This document shows, piece by piece, positions 34,449-45,619 of a stretch of 64,000 nucleotides of DNA (positions are counted from its first letter, which is position 1; the number at the start of each line of letters is the position of its first letter). The notes under the pieces are model-generated. The model did no database searches. It saw only the letters and a program-made list of their open reading frames with translations, and was not told the DNA's origin. The translations under genes were made by a program, and so were the position numbers. This DNA comes from Hirsutella rhossiliensis (lineage: Eukaryota > Ascomycota > Sordariomycetes > Hypocreales > Ophiocordycipitaceae). The stretch spans positions 496,001 through 560,000 of the forward strand of contig NW_025408682.1 in assembly GCF_020360975.1 (NCBI RefSeq), read 5' to 3'.

Positions 34449-35968
34449 ATGTCTGGTTTCGAGGTCGCCGGCATCGTGTTGAGAGCGATCCCCCTCGTCG
34501 TCAAAGCCCTAGAGGCGTACAGCAGTTTCCTGGCTGATTGGGGCAAGACTCCCTCGGAGCTGAAGAGCCTGAATCGACAACTTACCACGGAGCGGTCAAA
34601 GTTGTACAATGTCTGCAACCAGCGGCTGGTGGACGTCGTGCCATGGCGAGATACCGAGTTGATGTTTGCAGCAGCCATTTGGACTGATATGGCAGACAAC
34701 GGAGACAAACAACAGGATCCGGCGGAGGCTCTGGAACTCCTACGACTGATTTGAGAGGACGGTGTTGCAGGTTGGAGAAGCACTCGAAAGTGTGACAGGA
34801 CGACTCAGCGTCAAGGTCACGCGCGACGGACAGGTGAGCCTGACCAGTCCTTTACCATGGCAACTGCTAATTGAAACTGCTTAGGTCGAGTGGATGAATT
34901 GGGGACGAATGACACACGAGTTCAAGAAGTTCCTGCACCGCTCGAATAGAAAAGACTACTAGGACTCCCTCGGCATCATCTTCAGGGGCATTAGCGATCT
35001 TGAGGAACTGGCGCGCCTAAGTGTCACCCTGGAGCCTACCTGACGGAAGCGGTCCCGTGGCAGAGTTTTCACAATTTTGCGAGACCTTTTGACGAGCATC
35101 TATCGAGCTCTCCGCTCCAGCTTCCAATGCAGCGACTTGCACGATGTCAGCCTTGAGCTAGCGTCACGGTCCATCGATGTCGGGTACGGGGACGAAGACG
35201 AGAAGGTCTTGAGCGAGATACACTTTACAATCGCCATATCCTTTGAGGTAGCTGATGGTCCAGCGAGAAAGCGGCTCTGGGACGAGGTCAATATCAAGAC
35301 GGCGCCGTCACTGAGAACGCCACCGCCCACGTTGACTCCAGTCACCAGCAAGACGAAGAAAAAAGGGACGTCTCCTTCGCATGGACTCAGACGATCTCTC
35401 TCATTGATCCTTCCAAGCCACGATCCGGATACCAAAAGCACGGTACATGCAGCTACTTGTAGTCCGGATGCAACAGATGCAGCAAGCACAACCAGCCTGC
35501 TACGGGCACTTGACTGATGGAGCATGCACCAACCGTCACTTCCAGGTATTCCCGATAGGAACGACAGGCGATAGTGATATCTGGTCTGTCGTCACTCTTC
35601 GCGATGTCCTAGAGCACAAAAAGGAACTGCCACCGTTGCCATCTTTGGCACAAAGAGTCCGGCTTGCGCTAGCCATTACCTCAAGCGTGCTCCAGCTGAG
35701 CAACATCCCGTGGCTCATCGACGAGCTGACAAGTAGGAACGTGCACTTCTTCAGGAGGGGCGAATGCCTTTTGTACCAGAATCCAATCCTGTTGAAGAGC
35801 CTTCCGGAACGCCCATTTCAGCCTCTCAGCATCACTGATGCTGTCGAAGTAGCTGTCTCTGACTGGGAGGGTCGAATACTTACTTGCCTTGCCCCAAATG
35901 TGCGGAAACGAGGATACTCCTTTTCGCATCGCACTAGGCTTGTAGAACACGAAACCGGGAGAATTTGA
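34449..35968 (+). pseudogene. DUF7580-like / HeLo-associated fungal protein, degenerate
   Basis: Starts MSGFEVAGIVLRAIPLVVKALEAYSSF, the typical N-terminus of fungal proteins carrying DUF7580, a family linked to prion-inhibition/HeLo proteins. A frame break follows at about 34754. The middle part, DGQ|VEWMNWGRMTHEFKKFLHR, spans a plausible intron but hits an in-frame stop at KDY near 34961. Later pieces at 35077-35517 and 35447-35968 overlap in different frames. They carry FQVFPIGTTG, LPPLPSLAQRVRLALAITSSVLQL and PWLIDELTSRNVHFF, matching the DUF7580 core order. The end is truncated. Multiple breaks make this a pseudogene. Confidence 0.75.
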
Positions 35969-36398
35969 ACCGAGCACCATATTCTCTTGCTTTCGGGCTA
36001 AGTAGCAGTCCGCAGGCAGGTTTTAGCTCTTAGCCTGGGCTCATCTGATCGACTACCCGGCCAATGATCTGTGATTCCGTACCAGCCGGCGGTTGGTGGA
36101 GCTGATCAACCAAGACAAAAGCAAAAGCGCTACCAAAAGACCGAAACAGTCAAGTCTCGCTTCAGCCTGGCTCTCAGGCCCGTCGGCAGTCAAGTCTGAG
36201 AGCCCTAAGCTTAAACTTTAGAGTTATGACACTCTCATCACTTCGATTGGTCCAGCTCAGGCGGCAAATTTTCCCGCATTCCCTCTCCCCTTCTCCCGCT
36301 TCTGTACAGTCTCTCCCGTCTTTTCGCTTGACAGGAGTCGATACTCGATCTGACTCTGGGTGCGCACTATTATACGAAGAGTCCTCTGGTCTGCTACC
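35969..36398. other. Intergenic region
   Basis: Presumed promoter and 5' UTR of the LtrA-domain gene; pyrimidine-rich stretches lie at about 36280-36320. No gene seen. Confidence 0.45.
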
Positions 36399-37840
36399 AT
36401 GAACTTCGATGAGCTCCAACAGGGCTCCAAGGGGTCGCGGTATGTCGTCAAGCGCCCCAAAGCGCTGCAGTGGTTCTACGACGGCCGCCTCTACAAGGCG
36501 AGCGATGAGGAGCGGCAGGCCGGCCGTTTCGAGCTGTTCCTCGACTTGCTCTGTGAGTAAAGGTCCAGGGACATGGCATGTCCCTGCTTGCCGTTTCTTT
36601 CCTCCGCGCCAAAGCCACATTCGCAATAATCTGACCCGATTTGTGCCGTCCTCGTCGCGCCTCACCAGACGTCGCCATTGTTGCCAACTTCAGCGATGAC
36701 CTCGCCGAGCATCCCGACGGAGCTCATCTAGCCAAGTTCCTCCTCATTTTCACGCCTGCGTGGCATATATGGTCAGACACGCGGGAGTTGATGAACTCTT
36801 ACTACACGGATGACCTTCCACAGCGTCTCATCATCCTCTGGATCATGGCGCTCCTTGTGCTCTACGCAAATAACGCTCGCCTCGTTGACGAGGACCTCAG
36901 TGCCCTTCGCACTACGGTCGGTGCCTACGTCGTTGCCCGCTTCACGACCTTGTCGGTTTTTGTCATCAGCTCCTTCGCGAGCCACCACCACCGCATCCAG
37001 TCGCGCATCATGGCGGGCTTCATGACTGTCGGCCTCGTCTTAACGGCGCCGCTCTTCCTCGAGAACGTTAGCATTCAAGCCAAGGCAGCCGTCACCGTCG
37101 TCATTATCTTCTATAGTGAGGGCACGTGGGCCCTCGCTTTGAGTCCCTGGATCAAGCAACGCCTGAGGCTCAAGTACAGCACCGCGGTAGATATTGCCCA
37201 TGAGATTGACCGCATGGCGGCCTTCTTCATCATCATCTTGGGCGAGTTTGTCTACAGCGTCATTGTCGGGGACCCGGCCGGAGTCGGTCTCACGAGCGGA
37301 TACGTCAAGGCCGTCTTCACCCTCATCATCGCCTTCTGCCTCAATTGGCTCTATGTCAGCGGAGACGGCAGCCTAGAAGCGACACATCCAATACGACGCT
37401 CGGTCTGGACGGCATTTGCCTTCTTCTCTCTTCACATTCCGTTGTCCGCGTCGCTGCTCATCGGCGGGCACGTTGGCGCCATCAGCACCAAGCTGCACGA
37501 GTTCAACGACGGCGAGCGCTGGCTGCTGGGCGGCGGTCTTGGTGTCGGTCTCTTTTGCCTATGGATTTTCGGAATGCTCTTTCGATCAGAGGACGAGAAT
37601 GTGCTGGTCATGCCCAAGTACGTAAGAATCGGCATGCGGCTGGTTGTAGCCATTATCCTCGTCATCTTGTCGGCAACAGTGCGTCACCTGAACGCGACGG
37701 AATTCATGGCCGTGGTCATGGCGCTGTTTGCCTTTTTGACTCTATGGGAGACCGTTGGCGGATTGATGAAGGGGGCGCAGCTTTTTGAGCCGTGGACCAG
37801 CACCTCCGGGGAGAGGATTGACGAGGAGCCAAGTGATTGA
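36399..37840 (+). CDS. LtrA-domain multi-pass membrane protein
   Basis: 441 aa from two exons, 36399-36552 and 36669-37840; intron 116 nt (GTGAGT...CAG). The join gives RFELFLDLLYVAIVANFSDDLAEH, the start signature of the 'low temperature requirement A' (LtrA) family. About ten hydrophobic segments follow, with FLLIFTPAWHIWSDTRELMNSYYTDD and IDRMAAFFIIILGEFVYSVIVG as the best-conserved blocks. The family is named from Listeria cold growth; its biochemical role in fungi is not established. The ATG at 36399 is followed by NFDELQQG and is the first in frame with a reasonable context. Confidence 0.9.
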
Positions 37841-38604
37841 GCATGACTGCACAGCAAGGCCCCATGAATAAGGGCAAAACTTCGTCCGAAGAGCTTACAG
37901 CCCTTCGAATGCATCCCAAGCGGAGAATCTGGAAATCTTTTAATCTCAACCACATACGCGAATATAGAGCGCAAGCTCAGACTCTATGGCGAAGAAGCGG
38001 CCGTCAATTCTCCTTGGCCTGCCCTGAACACACCGGGAGACAACTTGTCGCCGCCCTCGTCCACGATTTGGTACGCTCCGCACGCTGCACACCTTCCATG
38101 GGAGTCCTCAGGCCATGGACCCCGACGGTACCTTTGAGTGCGGGAAAGGGGTCGAGAGAGCCTCTAATGGCCAACTCGCGTCTAGGCACACTGCATACAG
38201 TTTCCTCCCTGACAGTGTTTTGTGATACTTGGCTCGTTAATCAAAATTCCTTGCCCTACACGTCCATCGTGGTCCTTTGCTTGTTGCCTCTACTTACATC
38301 TGTCTTCTGCAGTCGCACCACCGATCTTGCAAAATTTACTCAAGCTTCATCATGAGATAAAGAGCCTCCTGTGTCGAATATGACTCAATTCACAGTGCTG
38401 AGTTTTCCCATCCTCATCACTAACGTTCTGCCTGGTATCGTAGCCTTTGGCGTAAAAGCTTGGGTGTCTGCAGCATGGAGCCAAACTCGACATTAAAAGG
38501 TGCATATACGATTTGGCTTCCCAATAGTTAAGTCAGATGATGATTCCCACAGCATGTAGTAGCTTCACACAAGTCAGCGTGCATTAATATCTGCGAGCAA
38601 AGCG
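37841..38604. other. Intergenic region between convergent genes
   Basis: A 172-codon plus-strand frame here lacks recognisable domains and codon structure. Otherwise holds two 3' flanks. Confidence 0.45.
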
Positions 38605-41355
38605 TCACTTGTTGCACCCCCCAAGCAAAATTTCGGAAGGTTTTATGTTTCCTCCACTTATTGTCACCTTGCCGCCTTCAACTTCCATGTCGGAGTAGCC
38701 AACTAGGAGCTGGAGTTTCTCATTTGGCCACAGAGTGACATAGTTGTCTGACCACTGCACGGGATTTACATCCACTCCCGCTTCGTCGACTAGATTGAGG
38801 CGAATGAAGAAGGCGGGGGTCGAGGACTGATTCTCAAGCTCCAGAAGCTGCGACTTCTGGGCAGAGTCACCTGAGCCAGAACTCGAGCACGATGGGCGCA
38901 GGGTGACAGTTGCCGTCTTCATGCTGCTGAGAGCAGTCAAGTCCGCGAACTCCGACACTGGGGTGTGATACCAAGTCGAGTTTTTCCAGCTCAGCGCGTC
39001 GATAGAATTGGAAAGCCAGTACACGTTGCGACTTACAGTGACGCCTTGCTCGTCGAACAGAATCAAGCGCAGGAAACCAACATTGCTAACCTTGCTCACT
39101 TTGGATACCTTTCCGGCTCGTTCAGCTGTGTTTGCCTGGGTGCGAGCATGGAAACTCTGCGTAGACAGTATATTACCGTCAAGATCGATCAGCTCAACGA
39201 CAATCTTGCGCTTGCCTCGTTGGACCAGGGAGTGGTTGATGAGCCAGACAGTCTGATCGACGTAGTCGTACGCGACGTGCTCGATCCTGCACCCCATCTT
39301 CGTGCCAAAGTATGATCCTGCCGGGTGCATGTAGCTGTCAAATAGGTTCCAGTGAAGGCCGGGCCAGGCGTTGTTGAGCATCCAGTAGATCGTGCCCGTT
39401 GCCGGTCGGTTGGCGTTCCATCGTGACGAGTAGCCCTCGTGCTGCGCCCGGGTCGCTTCATAGTCCATCATCTGAGCCTTGAGCAGGTAGTCGTCCAACG
39501 ATTTCGGAGGACCGTATCTCTGGAAAAGGGCCTGGTTATAGATCTTGCGGTTCCGGAACGACGACCTGTTGGAAGACATGTGGAACAAGTCCTTGTCGGG
39601 CCGCGCCCAGAGATCGTTCATGTCGCCCTGGGAGAGAAACTTCCTCAGGCTCCCCAGCTCAGGGGTTCCCACGCCAGCGCCCAGCTCGGACCCAAACCCG
39701 AAAGCAGCGCCCAGCCGGTCCTTGGAAGGTTCCGTATCGAACCAGTAGTTGGGAGGGACCCAGTCGTACGGCCCATCCATTTTCATGCCGCTGGGTCCAA
39801 GGATCTCCGGATACCCCCGCCTGGCTGCCGACGCAATGATTGGGGTCTGCCAATGCGCATTTCTCAACGCATCAACGTAGATGCGTGTAGCTCTGTCGTT
39901 GGGCCAGGAGTCGCTCCCGACGAGGAAGGCCATCACGCTTGGATGGGGCTGAAGCATCGCCGCTTCGTGCATCATGCTGGCGTTTGCCGTCTGATAATCA
40001 TTCTCAACCCAATACGGAACAGGGTCGAGCTGCAGGTCGTGGTTGTGCTTCCACGCTTCCCACTTGGAGCAGCAGACCCAACCGGCAATGATCATGATTC
40101 CCAGCTCGTCGGCAGTCTCGTACAGCTCGGGATGCTCCATCATGCCCTCCAATCGGATGGTGTTGAGACCCATGTCGAGGCTGTACTTTGCAATCGCCAG
40201 GAATCTCTCTCTGTCCCAGCGGAAGAACTGGTCGGCAGTGTAGCCACCTCCAATGACCTGGAACGGGTGGCCGTTGACCGTAAACATGGTGTCGTTGTGG
40301 CCGTTTACTTTTGATGTCACGGTTCGGATTCCGAATGATTGACGGGACACGTCCGAGACCTTTGAGTCGACCATAAAGGTCATTTTAGTCTCGTACAAAG
40401 GTTGCTCGCCCCATTGCTTCGGCCACCATACCCTCGGCTTGTCGATCATATGAGCTATCTCGACAGGTTGCGATTCTCCGGGACCGAAATTCACCACTGC
40501 ATCCTGGCAACTCGACAACTCGCCGTAGCCAGAAGGGCCCGTGACAGTCGACTTGACCTTGAGCTGCACCGCATGATCCTCCAAGTTCTGTGCCATGGCG
40601 CGCACAATAACCTTGGCAGGACTCTTTTCCACGGGTGGCTCCATGTCTATCGACACACTCACACGGCCCATGGACACAGGACCGGTTTGTTTGACGGCTA
40701 TGTCCCGCCAAACACCTGAGCCATTGTCCGGCGGAGGCGGGTTCCAGTCGACAAAGCCCTGGACGAGATCGTAGTTGAAATCAGCGGGATGAGCGTTGAT
40801 GACGAGGGCGTTGTCATCCTCCACCAGGCTGGTAATGTCGTACGTGTGGCCCCCGTATGAGCCAGCCTGACACTTGTGAAGGGCGACCTGTTTGCCGTTG
40901 AGAAAGATGTCCGCCCTCGACGTGATGCCGTGCGTTTCTAGCATAAAGTGCTGGCCGTCCTTGGCCGCGAGCGAAAACTCGTTTCTATAGACCCATGGCA
41001 CCGAGAACTGGCGCGCGTCGAACTTACTGAGGTTGTCAGAGTACCAAAGGTCCGTGTCGTTGTAGATGCCGGCAGCCAACAGGCACCCCATGATTGTACA
41101 TCGCGAAGTCCCGATGCGGTACCATGCCGAAGTATCATGGCCAGGCTCGGACACCCGGGCGAGGTCCTTCTCGACAAGGGACGAAGACTGCAAGTCCCAG
41201 TGAGGGATGACGCCCCTCTGGCCTGGCGCCGACGTGATGGGCTGCGCAGAGGGTCCTTTGGAAGTCGCCGCTTCTTTGAAAGCACTGCCGACGATGAAGA
41301 GGCTTGTCACAACCGTGGGTCCAAGCATGATGACTTCCCCTACGATATGCACCAT
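38605..41355 (-). CDS. GH2 exo-beta-D-glucosaminidase, secreted
   Basis: Removes glucosamine from the non-reducing end of chitosan oligomers, completing chitin/chitosan use. Single exon; the frame opens at 41457, and I take MVHIVGEVIMLG (41355, 916 aa) as start. MLGPTVVTSLFIVGSAF at 41328 gives an even cleaner signal peptide. The order fits GH2: a sugar-binding jelly roll (WYRIGTSRC ... DIFLNGKQVALH), an Ig-like domain, then the TIM barrel. FLVGSDSWPND holds the acid/base Asp482 and FGFGSELGAG the nucleophile Glu557, a spacing of 75, close to the 72 of CsxA. SDxxP instead of the NE of ordinary GH2 enzymes is the hallmark of this subfamily. No frame breaks. Confidence 0.92.
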   Translation of the reverse strand: MVHIVGEVIMLGPTVVTSLFIVGSAFKEAATSKGPSAQPITSAPGQRGVIPHWDLQSSSLVEKDLARVSEPGHDTSAWYRIGTSRCTIMGCLLAAGIYNDTDLWYSDNLSKFDARQFSVPWVYRNEFSLAAKDGQHFMLETHGITSRADIFLNGKQVALHKCQAGSYGGHTYDITSLVEDDNALVINAHPADFNYDLVQGFVDWNPPPPDNGSGVWRDIAVKQTGPVSMGRVSVSIDMEPPVEKSPAKVIVRAMAQNLEDHAVQLKVKSTVTGPSGYGELSSCQDAVVNFGPGESQPVEIAHMIDKPRVWWPKQWGEQPLYETKMTFMVDSKVSDVSRQSFGIRTVTSKVNGHNDTMFTVNGHPFQVIGGGYTADQFFRWDRERFLAIAKYSLDMGLNTIRLEGMMEHPELYETADELGIMIIAGWVCCSKWEAWKHNHDLQLDPVPYWVENDYQTANASMMHEAAMLQPHPSVMAFLVGSDSWPNDRATRIYVDALRNAHWQTPIIASAARRGYPEILGPSGMKMDGPYDWVPPNYWFDTEPSKDRLGAAFGFGSELGAGVGTPELGSLRKFLSQGDMNDLWARPDKDLFHMSSNRSSFRNRKIYNQALFQRYGPPKSLDDYLLKAQMMDYEATRAQHEGYSSRWNANRPATGTIYWMLNNAWPGLHWNLFDSYMHPAGSYFGTKMGCRIEHVAYDYVDQTVWLINHSLVQRGKRKIVVELIDLDGNILSTQSFHARTQANTAERAGKVSKVSKVSNVGFLRLILFDEQGVTVSRNVYWLSNSIDALSWKNSTWYHTPVSEFADLTALSSMKTATVTLRPSCSSSGSGDSAQKSQLLELENQSSTPAFFIRLNLVDEAGVDVNPVQWSDNYVTLWPNEKLQLLVGYSDMEVEGGKVTISGGNIKPSEILLGGCNK

Positions 41356-42090
41356 GAGGTGATACCGAAGTCTTGCTGAGGGGAATGGCCACTTATAGCC
41401 GCGGCCTGCAGGCGGCACGTAGCACAACGTTACCTGGAGACGTTTGCGTCGTGCCATGGAGCGGGGTTGCTCCCGTCAGGGTCTTTCGTCTTTGCCAATG
41501 GGAGTGAGTGGTTCCCAATTCTACTATGGCGGACTTGTGCTGTTGCTGTTGCGCGAGGAGATTGACCAATGAACGGGTAAAACCATGACGCATGATTGAT
41601 ACCAGGGTCGTTCTTGTGGAGGCGGCCACAGTGACCAACATGAAGGTTCCATCCGCTCCGCTGACGACCGCATTGGCGTGGGAGTTAGGATTTGAACACA
41701 TTGCCGTGCTCATGATTATCCAGATCAGAACTTGGTGGTGGTTTCCCATCAAAGTCATGCATGGGTGGCTCAACCTTATGCCTCCAAGCAAAGCAAGTGG
41801 AAGGGCGACCTAATGCCACTCTCGTTCTCGCTGACTTTGTGCTCATCCAAAGCTCGCTATTCGTCGCCTGTTTCAGCCTACGGACTAATAACAGAGGCAT
41901 GGCTGCCTAGATGATCCCTGTCAGCTGAGCGGCTCAACCAAGCGGCCACGGAAGTCAGGGCAATTATATCCCGTTCGTACTTGGAGACGGCGGAGGCTCG
42001 GTCTGTTCGTCTCGTCTCGTCCCCTTCCGCCGATGATTATCGACCAGACATCAACGCGGAAAGTATATACAAGCAACAGACAGGAGCAAT
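41356..42090. other. Intergenic region
   Basis: Divergent upstream region of the glucosaminidase gene (-) and the NLR relic (+). A TATA-like CTTATAG lies near 41393, about 40 bp from the chosen start. No gene seen. Confidence 0.45.
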
Positions 42091-45057
42091 CATGTCAGAT
42101 CCAAACAGCTATACCATCGGATGGATCAGCGCCATCGATGTCGAATACGCCGCTGCACAAGAGTTTCTCGACGACGAGCACGAGCCGCCGATGTAGAATT
42201 CATCGCCACGACGAGAACCACTATACGTTAGGCAGGATTGGCAAGCACAACGTGGTTATGGCGGTCCTGCCTTCGGGAGAGCACGGCGTTGCGGCTGCGG
42301 CGAGGGTGGCCAAGGACATGAGGCACACCTTCCCCAACGTCCGAGCCTGTCTCATGGTGGGCATCGGAGGCGGCGCACCTAGTGAGGATCATGATATTCG
42401 CCTTGGAGATGTCGTTGTCAGCACGCCGAGCTTCCATCCCGAGAGCCGCAACCCCGGCGGCGTGATCCAGTATGACCACGCGAGGACAATGCAGGCAAAA
42501 AGGTTCCAGAGCATGCGATACTTGAGTCGACCGCCCGATGCCCTCCTAAGCGCAGCGCCCGGGATCCACATAAGACATAATAGAAAGGGCAACACCATCA
42601 ATAGGACCATTGAGGAGATATTCCAGCAAAGGCCGAGGATGCGGAGGGAATACAGCCGGCCGGGCCCAGAGACGGACAGACTCTACGCAAGCCGTGGATC
42701 CCAATACCAGGGGGACTCGTCCACGGCGGTCGTCCGACGACGACCCGACTGTCCACTACGGCCTCATCGCATCGGCCGACAACTTCATAGAGAACGCAGA
42801 GATTCGGGATCTTCTGGCCAAGGAATTAAACGTCCTGTGCTTTGAGATGGAGGCAGCGGGCTTGATAAACAACTTCCCATGCATCGTAGTGCGTGGCATA
42901 TGCGACTATGCCGACATGCATTGGTTCAAGAAGTGGCAGGGCTACGCAGCTATGGAAGCTGCCGCGGATGCGAAGGAGCTGATCTAAGAGATGATGCCGG
43001 ACCAGGTGGAAGCTGGCAAGGGCATTGGCCAGCTGCTCGACTAGAGTTAGACCTTTCTATATCTCGCGTACTGGCGTCGGCGCTGTTAACCGACTATAAG
43101 TTGACGAGGACCTCCGAGGCCTCGGAACGGCGACGAGCGGAACCAAGAAGGAGGTTGAGATTTTGCGGTGAGATACGTCGTGCTCCTCATGCTATCTCCT
43201 CTATCGGCTCATCAACTCTCGACTCTCTAGCCAGGCAGTGCTCGATGACAACCAGAAGACGGTATTAGAGCGCCTGCCAGTTGCCCCCCAAGCCGCCTTT
43301 ATATCTTACGCCGACGAGCACAATCCGAGGTGCCTGCCAAATACTCGCGTCGAGCTCCTCGATGAGATTATGGCACAGGCCGGAGATCCAGACGCCGAGT
43401 CAGTTTTCTGGTTAAACGGCATGGCAGGAACCGGCAAGTGTACCATATCTCGCTCCGTCGCTGACGCCCCTGATCAAGCGGGGAAGCTAGGTGCCAGCTT
43501 CTTCTTCAAGAGGGGCGAGGAGCATCGGGATAACCCATCCAAACTTCTCACGACAATGGCCTCTCAGCTAGCGACAAGACGACCGGCTGTTGCGCCCTAT
43601 ATAAAGAGCGCTATGGACAAAGACCCTTCTCTCCCCCAGAAAATGGCTCAAGAGCAGTTTGAAAAGCTTATTCGACAACCCTTATTGGCAGGCTCGCCTC
43701 CCGGACAGAGCAAACGTATCATTTTTCTTGTTGATGCCTTGGATAAGTGCGACGTAGCGGATAGGGCCAAGCTGGTCCTGCGCATCTTTCGCAGCTACCA
43801 GAATCTAGGGCTGCAGCTCTTCATCACCAGTCGGCCAGAGGAGCCAATTCGTCTTAGATTCGTCTCCATCAAGAGCAAGTACCAGGACATAATCCTCCAG
43901 GAAATAACTCAGGCCTCAATCAGGCGCGACCTGGCCCTCTACTTCCGAAATGAGTTGGAGAGGATCAGCAGAGACTAGAGTGTCCTAGCACCAGAAGAGG
44001 GACGCTTGGCCCAAGATTGGCCCGAGCCGTCGCAGGTGCAATGCCTGGTGGACGTGGCCATTCCCCTCTTCATATTTGCTGCCACCATCTGTCAATTTCT
44101 CGCTAGATTTCAACGCGGGAATCCAGACGAGCGGCTGCAAGAGGTGCTACGCTATCGGACTTTAAGTCAGGAATCAGAACTAGACAAAACATATCGCCCT
44201 ATGCTAGCCAGCTTGACTGCGGGTTTAAGCTTTAAGATGAGAGATGGGGTTCTCCAAAAGTTTCGCAGCATCGTTGGCTCCATTGTTATCCTCGCGAACC
44301 CCCTCTCCACGAGAAGTCTTTCGCGGATCCTCCGTGTTAGCCAGGGCACCGTCGACGGTTAGCTGCGCATGCTTCACTCGGTCCTAAGCGTCCCGCAGTC
44401 GGCCAAGTCTCCGGTAAGGCTCCTCCATCTCTCGTTTTGCGACTTTCTTATCAATGCCGAGAAGAAGGGTCAGAGTCCCTTTTGGTTGATGAGGAAAAGA
44501 CCCACCTCGAGCTAGCAACTCGCTTTCTACAACTCATGACGGAGCTCCTCCGTAAAGACATCTACGGGCTCGAGCGAATAGGAGTGCTCGACTCCACCAT
44601 CAACGAGCAGCAAGTCGAGTCACACATTCCGGCCGAGGTCCAATACGCCTGCCTGCATGAGGTATTCCACTTTCAGGGCGCCCGAGCCTTGATGCGTGGT
44701 TTAGACTTTAAGCAGATCCACGTCTTCTTGAAGCAGTACTTTTTGCACTAGATCGAGGCGCTATGCTTGATGCGGCGAATACCCGACAGCATTCTGATGA
44801 TGCAGAATCTCTAAGGTCTTTTGTTAGCGATTTCTCCGGGGCTAAACCAAGTGCTCGAGGTCCTATGCCAGCCCGACTGTCGGCTAAAGGAGATGTAGGG
44901 TGGTTCTCGCCGAGAGATTTACGATTTTGTCGACGACCCGAAGCGATTTATCCGCCACAACCGGTTCAACATCGATTAAGCGCCTCTGCAGCTAGATAGC
45001 TCGGCGCTCATCTTTGCGCCGGAAAACAGCATCGTTCGCAGGCAGCCTCAAACATAG
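42091..45057 (+). pseudogene. NLR-type gene relic: phosphorylase-like domain plus NACHT
   Basis: Fungal NOD-like receptor architecture. It starts [28 protein letters not shown], hits a TAG, then in another frame continues NHYTLGRIGKHNVVMAVLPSGEHG and ACLMVGIGGGAP (PNP/UDP-phosphorylase-like). A third frame carries [30 protein letters not shown]. The NACHT at 43238-43978 has GMAGTGKCTISR (Walker A, Ser replaced by Cys) and IIFLVDALDKCD (Walker B, Glu replaced by Lys). Helical segments at 44006-44751 follow, then SSALIFAPENSIVRRQ. In intact relatives WD40, ankyrin or TPR repeats begin about there; here the retrotransposon nest begins at 45112. Many stops and shifts: a pseudogene. Such proteins act in non-self recognition. 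Confidence 0.85.
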
Positions 45058-45111
45058 ATGTATGTCGGTTTCCATCTACGGGTTGCCCACGATATCGACG
45101 AGTTAGGGTCC

Positions 45112-45327
45112 TGTTAAGGAGTAGGCATAAGAAGCTAGAGTTATGCCTAGTAGACCTAATAGTTATATATAAGGAGGCCTGCCTAAGCAATATAACTCCC
45201 CTAGCCTAAGGATATAATATAGGCCTAACTTAAGTATAGGAATATCTTAATGCCCCCTTTAAGCTAGCTATATATGGTTACTATACCTATATAAGCCCCT
45301 CCTTTATCCTAATAGATAGACTAAGAT
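45112..45327 (+). repeat. Left fragment of the outer, interrupted LTR
   Basis: Starts TGTTAAGGAG and runs as the reverse complement of the neighbouring LTR, forming a large inverted repeat with 45328-45619. It ends with CTAAGAT at the insertion point. Confidence 0.8.
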
Positions 45328-45619
45328 TCTTAAGTAGTGGCTTAAGAGCACAGTGGAAGAAATAGGGGCATAGAAAGGTGAATTTAGTGATATATGTCTT
45401 CGTCTATCTATTAGGATAAGGGAGGGGCTTATATAGGTATAGTGACTATATATAGCTAGCTAAAAGAGGGCAATAGGATATTCCTATACCTAAGTTAGGC
45501 CTATATAGTATCCTTAGGCTAGGGGAGTTATATTATTTAGGCAGGCTTCCTTGTGTATAACTATTAGGTCTACTAAGCATGACTGTGGCCTCTTATGCCT
45601 ACTCTCTCTCCTTAATACA
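45328..45619 (-). repeat. 3' LTR of the inner RIP-degraded copia element
   Basis: About 292 bp, aligned along its length with 52201-52491 but with more TA dinucleotides. On the minus strand its first bases follow a purine tract (AATAAGGGGG, about 45620-45630), a good polypurine tract for plus-strand priming. Confidence 0.82.

Noticed and set aside
37837..38355. 172-codon plus-strand frame after the LtrA gene
   Set aside because: No motif, no start context and no codon structure; probably a chance frame in a 3' flank.
39439..40314. 291-codon plus-strand frame opposite the GH2 gene
   Set aside because: Antisense shadow, no recognisable domain.
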